NCBI GenBank assembly: GCA_028276125.1
Contig: JAPYWY010000002.1
Span: forward strand, 1-28,569
Reading direction: 5' to 3'
DNA length: 28,569 nt
DNA from: Pseudothermotoga sp.
GTDB lineage: Bacteria; Thermotogota; Thermotogae; Thermotogales; DSM-5069
The stretch's first letter is position 1; every line of letters begins with the position of its first letter. Shown here piece after piece: positions 22,810 to 28,569 of the stretch. The notes under the pieces are model-generated. The model saw nothing but the letters and a program-made list of their open reading frames with translations, did no database searches and was not told the DNA's origin. The translations under genes and the position numbers were made by a program.

Positions 22810-23566
22810 ACAGCTCTTCTGCATTTTTCACCAGAGTTTCTGCGACATCCTCAATGTCCATGTCCAAGATCCTTGCGATCTTTTCGACCACGAACCTCAC
22901 GTAGATCGGTTCGTTCCTCTTACCCCTGATCGGTTGAGGAGCCAAGTAGGGACAATCCGTCTCGCTCAGGATGTTTTCGATCCCCACGGTCATCACAGCT
23001 CTCCTCAGCTTGTGGTTGTTCGGGTACGTAATCGGACCACCCACACCGATGTACATCCCGAGTTCGACGAACTTCAGTGCCCATTCTTCATCCGCGGAGA
23101 AGGCGTGCACGACGCCCCCTCGCGTCGGTAATCCCACGCGGCTTATGATCTCGTAAGCTTCGTCGTAGGCATCCCTGACGTGGACGATCACGGGCAGATC
23201 GACGTCCTTCGCAAACTTCAGTTGCGCCTCGAAGACCTTTCGCTGTTGCTCCTTCGAAGACAGCATCCTGTAGTAATCCAGACCACATTCGCCAATGGCA
23301 ACCACCTTTTTGTGCTCGAGCAGTTCTTCGAAGACTCGTAGAAAGTTATCTGGAACGTTTGAAGCTTCGTGGGGATGAACGCCCACCGAGCAATAGAGCT
23401 TCTCATGTTTCTGACTCAAGGAAAGCGCCTTCTTAGAATCCTCCACGTCTATGCCCACGTTGATAACGAAGGAGAAGTTGTGTGAGTCGAGTTTTTGGAG
23501 CACCTGCTGAAGGTCCTTGTCGAACTGGTGAAAATGCAGATGTGCGTGTGTGTCTGTCAGTCTCAT
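22799..23566 (-). CDS. tatD: TatD family metal-dependent deoxyribonuclease
   Basis: The 255-residue TIM-barrel hydrolase has all metal ligands of TatD DNases: DTHAHLHF (His pair), GVHPHEA, AIGECGLDYY (bridging Glu), VIVHVRDA and GVVHAFS (His ligands) and SETDCPYLAP (Asp). TatD proteins are cytosolic 3'-5' DNases with DNA-repair or quality-control roles. ATG 23566 is taken because AAAGGAGGTC precedes it by about 8 nt and homologues begin MRLTDTHAHL. It is divergent from the MMPL-type gene, with 49 bp between, and convergent with the MFS gene. Confidence 0.95.
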   Translation of the reverse strand: MRLTDTHAHLHFHQFDKDLQQVLQKLDSHNFSFVINVGIDVEDSKKALSLSQKHEKLYCSVGVHPHEASNVPDNFLRVFEELLEHKKVVAIGECGLDYYRMLSSKEQQRKVFEAQLKFAKDVDLPVIVHVRDAYDEAYEIISRVGLPTRGGVVHAFSADEEWALKFVELGMYIGVGGPITYPNNHKLRRAVMTVGIENILSETDCPYLAPQPIRGKRNEPIYVRFVVEKIARILDMDIEDVAETLVKNAEELFIP

Positions 23567-23615
23567 TGTTTTTAGACCTCCTTTTGCAATTAGAATTTTA
23601 TCAGGAAGGAAGAAC

Positions 23616-25622
23616 ATGGCGTGGATTAGAAAACCGTGGCTCGCATTGAGTCTGATGTTGATCCTCGCTATTCTTTCGACCCTCCAACTTCCAAGGTTGA
23701 AGGTGAGGGCCTACTTCAAGGCGCAGGTTTCTGGAGAATCCCACTACGTTGTTGCGGAGAGGGAGATTTCCAGGACCTTTCACCTGAGAGATGTCGCAAT
23801 CGTGGCGGTGCCGTACACAACACGAGATCAAATAAACATTGTGGCTCGAGAACTCCGAAGTTTGGATGGTGTCGCCATGGTGATCAATCCGTTTGAATTT
23901 CCCCTCACGATGGCCAACAACACGTCCATCGCTCAGCGACTCAGGCTCATTGGACAATACGAAGGCCGAGATTACGCCCTGCTGGCGACGTTCATTTCGA
24001 AGAGTCCCGAAAGCACTTCGAGAAGCATCCATCGTTTGGTAGAACCAAAGGGAGGTGTCATGTTTGGAATTTCATACATCGGTGCGATGGCGATGGACTA
24101 CGTTCGAATCATCCTGACTTACCTCACGCCAGTCGCGATCGCGATAATGTTCTCGATCTTTTACCTCACGCTCAAGAACTTCTGGGCAGCGTTGCTGGCA
24201 TTTTTGCCGAGCATTTTGGCCACCGTCTACTTGCTTGGTCTCTACGCCGCGATAGGCAAACCGATCAGTATGGAGAACGTCCTCATGCCGTTCATAACAT
24301 TGATAATGGGAAGTTCTGCGGCGCTTCATTATGTGAACAGGTATTTGAGTCTGAAAGATCCCAGCAGGTATGAAAGATCTCGCAAAGCTTTCAAGGAAAC
24401 CTTTTTAGCACTGTTCATGACCGTTCTGACCACGGTGGTTGGCTTTCTGAGCCTGGGACTCACGAGCTCACCGGTGATGAGGGAGCTCGGCTTCAGCGGT
24501 GCGATGGGCATGACTGCGGCTGGTGTGGCGACGTTCGTTTTCCTGCCACCCACAGTTACACTCATCGAACACAGAAGAACACCTGAGATCGTCGAAAAGA
24601 AAATTCTGAAGAAGAGAAGTACGAAGTTGCTGATTTTTCTCGCATTGTTCACGTTCTTCTGTTTCTTCATCAATAAGGTGAAAGCAGACTTTCACTCCCT
24701 GCTGTTCTTCAGGTCCAACTCCAAGGTCATGAAGGGAGCACGTGTAGTGGAAGCCATCGCGGGCATAAAGGTGCCCATTTTTCTGAAGGTCGATCTCGAC
24801 GTGGACGTTGAAAGCCAGGAGGGCCTCGCAGCCTTGAGAAAGGTCAAAGACAGTTTGAAAGATCACTGTGAGAGGACCTTCTCGATCCTCGATCTACTCG
24901 AATTGTTTCCACAACCTTTGAGGAACTTCGTTTCAATCCTTTTGCCCGAAGGGATCTTGTTCGACCGTGAGAACAATTCCACCCTGATGCTGGCCTTCCC
25001 AAAACGGGTGGACAGCAACAGTTACGAGCAGATCGAGAAAGTCGTATCTTCGCTCGTCTCTGGTCCGATCAAGTCCATCAAACTTTCCGGGGAAGACTTC
25101 AAGTACATGGAGATGAACAGATTCGTGATTCAGAACTTGCGAGCGAGTTTGATGCTTGCCCTGCTCGCCATAGCGTTCATGATGTGTCTAACGTTGAAGA
25201 ACTTCAAGCTCGGTCTTGTGAGCTGTCTGCCAATTGTAGCAACGTTGTTCAGTCTGTACGGTGCGATGGGACTGCTGAAAGTACCGTTGAACGCAATAAG
25301 TGCATGCATCATGAACATCGTGCTCGGTGCAGGGATAGACTACGCGATACATTTTTCTTGCGCATATTTGAAACATGGTTCTCTCGAAGAGGCCTATGGA
25401 TTCACCCTAAGACCCATCGTCGCCAACGCATTCGGTGTCGCACTGGGGTTCTCTGTGCTGTTCTTTTCTCCGATGAAGGTCCACGCGCACATCGCGGCGC
25501 TGATATTCGTTGGAATGGTCCTCGCTTCAACTTACACGTTGATCTGGCTCACCGCAACCTTACCGAAGACTCAGAGTGCGCGTGAAGCGAGACGCTTGTC
25601 CTCCTCCACGAATTTGAAGTAG
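23616..25622 (+). CDS. RND superfamily (MMPL-like) membrane protein
   Basis: The 668-residue protein has the RND layout in compact form: an N-terminal membrane anchor (residues about 5-25), a periplasmic loop (about 30-180), a block of five membrane segments (about 190-340), another single segment (about 355-375), a second loop (about 380-520) and a final block of five (about 525-650). The duplicated halves each carry a LTLKNF segment after a membrane helix and a GSSAALHYVNRYL / GAGIDYAIHFSCAYL motif, the latter with the Asp expected in proton-coupled RND transporters (GxxxDY). Relatives move lipids, hopanoids or other hydrophobic compounds. The ATG follows GGAAGG. Its final 52 bp overlap the end of the AOR gene on the other strand. 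Cargo unknown. Confidence 0.88.
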   Translation: MAWIRKPWLALSLMLILAILSTLQLPRLKVRAYFKAQVSGESHYVVAEREISRTFHLRDVAIVAVPYTTRDQINIVARELRSLDGVAMVINPFEFPLTMANNTSIAQRLRLIGQYEGRDYALLATFISKSPESTSRSIHRLVEPKGGVMFGISYIGAMAMDYVRIILTYLTPVAIAIMFSIFYLTLKNFWAALLAFLPSILATVYLLGLYAAIGKPISMENVLMPFITLIMGSSAALHYVNRYLSLKDPSRYERSRKAFKETFLALFMTVLTTVVGFLSLGLTSSPVMRELGFSGAMGMTAAGVATFVFLPPTVTLIEHRRTPEIVEKKILKKRSTKLLIFLALFTFFCFFINKVKADFHSLLFFRSNSKVMKGARVVEAIAGIKVPIFLKVDLDVDVESQEGLAALRKVKDSLKDHCERTFSILDLLELFPQPLRNFVSILLPEGILFDRENNSTLMLAFPKRVDSNSYEQIEKVVSSLVSGPIKSIKLSGEDFKYMEMNRFVIQNLRASLMLALLAIAFMMCLTLKNFKLGLVSCLPIVATLFSLYGAMGLLKVPLNAISACIMNIVLGAGIDYAIHFSCAYLKHGSLEEAYGFTLRPIVANAFGVALGFSVLFFSPMKVHAHIAALIFVGMVLASTYTLIWLTATLPKTQSAREARRLSSSTNLK

Positions 25623-27331
25623 AGTTCGACCCTCTTTTCGAAGTCCGATTCGTTCATCTTTCCCCTGCTCGTGTAGACGTTGGTCAACTTCTTTGGAAGG
25701 CTCAAATTAGTGAATTTGAAACCGAGTCTTTCTTTGAGCAAGTACTTCATCCCATGTACAGTGCGGGCAATTTGGTTCATTTTCGGCTCGTCGATGTCGA
25801 ATCCAACGACGTTCAAACATTCGACCACCTTCTGGGGGGCGTAAACACCCCTTGCGAACAAACACATGACCAAGCTGTTGGTGAGGACTCGCCAAACGCC
25901 TTCTTCGTACATCGTCTTGACTTCCCTCTCGATGTCTTCAGAACGTCCCAGATACTTTTGATCGACGCTGTATCCTGCACAATCCAGATGCGAATGTCTC
26001 ACACCCACCGCGTACCCAACGAACGCATCTGGACCAGTCATGTAACCTGGCGCTTCGTTCTTGTTGAAGCAGATGGCAAAGTCTTCACCACCGTACTTCT
26101 TCGCGCAGTGATGAACACCCTTTTCGAGATCTCTGTAGAACTCGTTCTTTCCGCGCGCGATGTTCTCGAGAACCTTCAGATAAGTCTCTGTGTCCCCGAA
26201 GTTCAGAGCGAGTCCATCGGTCTCTTCCGACGTGATCAATCCTCTCTGGAACGCTTCAGTTGCCCAGGCGAGCACGACACCGATGCTTATCGCGTCCCAA
26301 CCTTGTCGTTCGACGAAGTGAATAAGTTTGAGCACTTCCTCCGCCTTCGAAACACTGATGTTCGAACCCAAAGAGTAGATGAGCTCGTGGTCGTAAGAAG
26401 TTTTCAGAGTCTTGTACATGTGCGGATCGGCGAACAATTCTCTCAAGACACCCATGTGGATGCATCCTATGGGACAGTGCGCGCAGGATATCTGTTGTGC
26501 GAGGAGCTGGTCCGCGAAATGTTCACCACTTATGTTCTGAGCACTCTCGAAGAAACCCTGAGAGAAGTTACGCGTCGGAAGACCCATGATCTTCGAAAGT
26601 GGAATCACGTTCGCCGCGGTGCCGAGATCTCTGTATTTGTAAGTGTTCTCACTCTCGACGAGTTCTTGAAAGATCCGATCGTAGAGTAGTTGGTACGATC
26701 TTCTATCTTCGATCTTCGGACAGTTGCTTCCAGAAATGACGATCGCCTTGAGGTTCTTGGATCCCATGATTGCTCCCAGGCCCAGCCTACCGAAGTGCCT
26801 TGAAGAATCCACAGTCACGGCTGCGATGGGAGAAAGCCTTTCACCCGCTGGCCCGATCCTGACGATGCTCTTCTTTCCCTTCCTCTGATCTTCTTTCTCC
26901 CTGAGGATTCTTTCGGTCGCGAGCGCACTCCGACCCCAGAGCGAACTGCATGGCACGAGGCTCACGTCATCGCCGTCTATGGAAAGGTAAACGGGTTTTT
27001 CCGACTTACCAACGATCCTGAGCACGTGGACGTTGGCCGAAAGCATCGCGAGGTGAAGTCTTCCACCTGCGTGCGATTCACCGAGATCGCCCGTCAAAGG
27101 TGATCTGAACATCGCAACGGTCTTCGACATGCTTGGAAAATAGCCGTTGAGAGGACCTATTGCGAAATATATTGGAGACGTTTCCGAAAATGGATCCAAA
27201 TCTGCTGTGATCTCTTGCATCGCAAGATAAGTCAAAACACCCGTGCCACCGACGAACCTTTCGAAGAGTTCCGTGACATCCTTTTCCTCTATCTTTCCAT
27301 TCGTCAGGTCTACGGACAACATCCTGTACAT
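25571..27331 (-). CDS. aor: Aldehyde ferredoxin oxidoreductase family protein (tungsten/molybdopterin)
   Basis: AOR enzymes oxidise aldehydes to carboxylic acids and pass electrons to ferredoxin; some work in reverse on acids. The 586-residue protein begins MYRMLSVDLTNGKIEEKDV, has GPLNGYFPSMSK and GESHAGGRLHLAM near the pterin, GRLGLGAIMGSKNLKAIVIS (residues 181-200), and the 4Fe-4S ligands Cys283, 286 and 290 in ISCAHCPIGC with the fourth at Cys490 in LVMCLFARG. Length is typical. Within the AOR family the substrate cannot be fixed; the usual DxxGLD pterin motif reads DCAGYSVD, which suggests a subgroup away from classical AOR, FOR or GOR. ATG 27331 follows GGAGGAGGTGGGCTG and overlaps the ferredoxin stop by 1 bp. 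Confidence 0.92.
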   Translation of the reverse strand: MYRMLSVDLTNGKIEEKDVTELFERFVGGTGVLTYLAMQEITADLDPFSETSPIYFAIGPLNGYFPSMSKTVAMFRSPLTGDLGESHAGGRLHLAMLSANVHVLRIVGKSEKPVYLSIDGDDVSLVPCSSLWGRSALATERILREKEDQRKGKKSIVRIGPAGERLSPIAAVTVDSSRHFGRLGLGAIMGSKNLKAIVISGSNCPKIEDRRSYQLLYDRIFQELVESENTYKYRDLGTAANVIPLSKIMGLPTRNFSQGFFESAQNISGEHFADQLLAQQISCAHCPIGCIHMGVLRELFADPHMYKTLKTSYDHELIYSLGSNISVSKAEEVLKLIHFVERQGWDAISIGVVLAWATEAFQRGLITSEETDGLALNFGDTETYLKVLENIARGKNEFYRDLEKGVHHCAKKYGGEDFAICFNKNEAPGYMTGPDAFVGYAVGVRHSHLDCAGYSVDQKYLGRSEDIEREVKTMYEEGVWRVLTNSLVMCLFARGVYAPQKVVECLNVVGFDIDEPKMNQIARTVHGMKYLLKERLGFKFTNLSLPKKLTNVYTSRGKMNESDFEKRVELYFKFVEEDKRLASRAL

Positions 27332-27741
27332 CAGCCCACCTCCTCCATGGCGAGGACCTCGGTCGGACAGTAACGAACACACACGCCGCAGTGGTGACAC
27401 ACGATGGGCACTTGCTCCTGCTCGTCCCATTGTAGTGCGTTCGCCGCACACGCTTTGATACACTTTCGACAGTGTATGCACAGTTCTTTCACCAATTCGA
27501 CTCCAAAACCGCGTTTCGAGACTCTGAGCGCTCCAGTTGGACAGGCTGCAGCACACTCTGGATCTTTGCAAGCTTGACAGACGCGCACAGAGAAAGCACC
27601 TTCAACTCCCGGATAGTTCTTCACCCTCATCGCCGACTTCTCGATTCCAACCGCCCCGTACCACGTCCTCGTGCAGGCAAACATGCAAGAATAACACCCT
27701 ATGCATCTTTCTCTATCCTTCACGACGAGCTTCTTCGCCAT
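27331..27741 (-). CDS. Polyferredoxin with four 4Fe-4S clusters, electron-transfer subunit for AOR
   Basis: The 136-residue protein has 16 Cys in four groups: 13/16/19/23, 55/58/63/67, 88/91/94/98 and 115/118/121/125, each fitting a 4Fe-4S cluster (HycB/DmsB-like arrangement). It contains no other Cys and no signal peptide, so it is cytosolic. The start follows GAGGGGTGA by 4 nt. Because it is translationally coupled to the AOR gene, it very likely carries electrons from the tungsten site. A comparable four-cluster subunit (AorA) accompanies the AOR of Aromatoleum and can form filaments; similarity here is by architecture only. The window shows no FAD/NAD subunit like AorC. Confidence 0.92.
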   Translation of the reverse strand: MAKKLVVKDRERCIGCYSCMFACTRTWYGAVGIEKSAMRVKNYPGVEGAFSVRVCQACKDPECAAACPTGALRVSKRGFGVELVKELCIHCRKCIKACAANALQWDEQEQVPIVCHHCGVCVRYCPTEVLAMEEVG

Positions 27742-27745
27742 GTTG

Positions 27746-28279
27746 TCACCCCTCTTGCTGTGTTCTTGCCGTTCTCAAAAAGAATCTTACCAGCTTCACG
27801 AGAGCAAAGATGACCAAACAGAATATCATCCCAGTCAGAGCACCAGATACATCTATCATGATATCGTTCAGAGAAGCTCCCCTTCCTCTGAACTGTTGAA
27901 GGTACTCATCCAAGCTCGCCACGAGCGCAGGGAGAGAAACTGAAACGAGCACAGCCATCAGAAGTTTGTGCGAGTAGGTGAAAGCGAACCAGAAAGAAAC
28001 GATACCGAGCACCATGTAGAGTCCAAAGTGCGCAGATTTTCTGACGAGTTCCACCGTGGGCATCTTCTTGTTTCCGAACCAAAGCCTGTTCAAAACATTC
28101 CTGATCTTCTTGAAGAACGTTGTTTCAGAAAGGTCCAACACTTGATCGATCTTTTTCAAGACGTTGTAGGCCCAACGGGCCTGCTTGGACGAGACAACAG
28201 CGTTTCTAGTGCCGAAGTAGAGCACAACAGCGGTCCAAAAGAGAAGAATCGCCATCATCAAAATCCACACACGTCTCAT
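27746..28279 (-). CDS. VanZ-like membrane protein
   Basis: The 177-residue protein has an N-terminal membrane segment (residues about 5-24), a basic cytoplasmic or periplasmic stretch with KARWAYNVLKKI, then three more segments (about 85-103, 108-125 and 145-168). The VanZ family motif RKSAHFGLYMVLG and the FRGRGASLNDIMIDVSGALTG segment are both present. VanZ relatives have mostly unknown roles; the namesake gives low-level teicoplanin resistance. The gene is first in a run with the ferredoxin (4 bp gap) and AOR, which are functionally unrelated on present knowledge. GAGGAG lies 10 nt before the ATG. Confidence 0.87.
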   Translation of the reverse strand: MRRVWILMMAILLFWTAVVLYFGTRNAVVSSKQARWAYNVLKKIDQVLDLSETTFFKKIRNVLNRLWFGNKKMPTVELVRKSAHFGLYMVLGIVSFWFAFTYSHKLLMAVLVSVSLPALVASLDEYLQQFRGRGASLNDIMIDVSGALTGMIFCLVIFALVKLVRFFLRTARTQQEG

Positions 28280-28303
28280 CCCTTATTCTCTCCTCACGAT
28301 TCC

Positions 28304-28331
28304 ATTTTGCCATGCTCCGATGAACGTCCAA
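28304..28331 (-). promoter_or_regulatory. Candidate promoter for vanZ-ferredoxin-AOR
   Basis: On the minus strand TTGGAC (28326-28331), a 16-nt spacer and CAAAAT (28304-28309) preceded by TGG. Both boxes deviate from consensus, but the place, 24 nt before the VanZ start, is right. Confidence 0.35.
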
Positions 28332-28341
28332 CATCGAGATT

Positions 28342-28373
28342 CCACAGAAAGCTTGCTTATCAAGCTTCTGCGG
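28342..28373. repeat. Imperfect inverted repeat in the intergenic region
   Basis: CCACAGAAAGCTTG and CAAGCTTCTGCGG form a long stem (core AAGCTTG/CAAGCTT) with a 5-nt loop (CTTAT), one mismatch and one bulge. Only a weak T-run follows, so it is not a convincing terminator. It lies between the divergent vanZ and 28520 genes and may be an operator or a remnant. Confidence 0.5.
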
Positions 28374-28426
28374 TTTCAATCGCAAAAAACAGTGTGTAAG
28401 GCCATCTCAAGAGCGCAAACGATTCT

Positions 28427-28456
28427 TTGACATAGTCGAATCGAAAAAGTTATAAT
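28427..28456 (+). promoter_or_regulatory. Near-consensus promoter of the gene starting at 28520
   Basis: TTGACA (28427-28432), an 18-nt spacer and TATAAT (28451-28456) match both hexamers perfectly. It is the strongest promoter in the window and predicts a leader of about 57 nt. Confidence 0.85.
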
Positions 28457-28519
28457 TGAAAGGGTCGTGTCGAGATCTTAACGCCCCCACAACACTTCAA
28501 AAGTCGAGGAGGTGCTCCT

Positions 28520-28569
28520 ATGAAGAAGTTGTTGGTAGTCCTGTTGGTGCTGTTGAGCCTTGTTGTTAT
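28520..28569 (+). CDS. Start of a gene for an exported protein (cut by window edge)
   Basis: Only 16 codons are visible. ATG 28520 follows GAGGAGGTG by 6 nt. The encoded start, MKKLLVVLLVLLSLVV, is a typical signal peptide n- and h-region. With the perfect promoter this suggests a highly expressed secreted or periplasmic protein, such as a solute-binding protein, but the family cannot be determined from this fragment. Confidence 0.8.
   Translation, partial: MKKLLVVLLVLLSLVV

Noticed and set aside
27332..27571. An 80-residue N-terminal extension of the AOR protein
   Set aside because: The extension lies within the ferredoxin gene in another frame and has no family similarity. ATG 27331 has a strong ribosome-binding site and the family-typical N-terminus.
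1..28569. CRISPR arrays, insertion sequences or phage genes
   Set aside because: No regularly spaced direct repeats, transposase, integrase or phage structural motifs were found on reading both strands.

Overview
The window looks like a chromosomal segment of a member of the Thermotogae, most likely Thermotogales of the Thermotoga/Pseudothermotoga type. This rests on familiar gene sets (gatA/gatB, mnmA, a KDG kinase with an IclR-type regulator, an NrnA-type DHH protein, an aldehyde ferredoxin oxidoreductase), strong GGAGGTGA ribosome-binding sites, tightly overlapping genes and a GC content near 50%. The species assignment is an inference from memory of families, not a database match.

Layout. 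(1) Positions 1-11771 are one run of nine genes on the minus strand, almost all overlapping or a few bases apart. In transcription order they are mnmA, a rhomboid protease, gatA, gatB, a secreted beta-rich protein, a HemW-like radical SAM protein, a flavin-reductase-like protein, an NrnA-like phosphoesterase, and a very large signalling protein cut by the left edge. That last protein joins a degenerate protein-kinase domain, an AAA ATPase, a helical repeat region, a GAF-like domain and the start of a GGDEF domain. (2) 11814-13694: kdgK and a KdgR-like IclR regulator on the plus strand. (3) 13681-16349: on the minus strand, a DppA-type D-aminopeptidase, a phosphate butyryl/acetyltransferase and a Fis-type regulator that has lost the ATPase motifs of its sigma-54 activator ancestors. 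(4) 16425-20189: on the plus strand, an uncharacterised radical SAM protein, both subunits of methylmalonyl-CoA mutase and the MeaB chaperone GTPase. (5) 20168-21585: a tRNA island (Pro-CGG, Pro-GGG, Glu, Asn) with clear promoters and terminators. It also holds an unidentified multi-hairpin element and a frameshifted inorganic pyrophosphatase pseudogene. (6) 21637-25622: an MFS-like transporter, TatD (minus strand) and an MMPL/RND-type membrane protein. (7) 25571-28279: on the minus strand, a VanZ-like membrane protein, a ferredoxin with four predicted 4Fe-4S clusters and a tungsten-type aldehyde oxidoreductase. (8) 28427 to the end: a near-consensus promoter and the first codons of a gene for an exported protein.

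How the genes work together. The mutase, its B12-binding subunit and MeaB form a complete methylmalonyl-CoA mutase module with a radical SAM protein translationally coupled in front. The neighbouring divergent dppA-ptb-regulator operon resembles Firmicutes ptb/BkdR arrangements for amino-acid-derived acyl-CoA handling, so the two divergent operons may serve connected acyl-CoA metabolism (inference). kdgK/kdgR point to pectin or uronate breakdown. AOR plus the polyferredoxin would oxidise aldehydes with ferredoxin-level electrons.

Most promising for follow-up are the pseudokinase-AAA-GGDEF fusion, the ATPase-less NtrC-like regulator, the radical SAM protein of the mutase operon, and the structured element between the two tRNA-Pro genes. 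No CRISPR array, insertion sequence or phage gene was seen.
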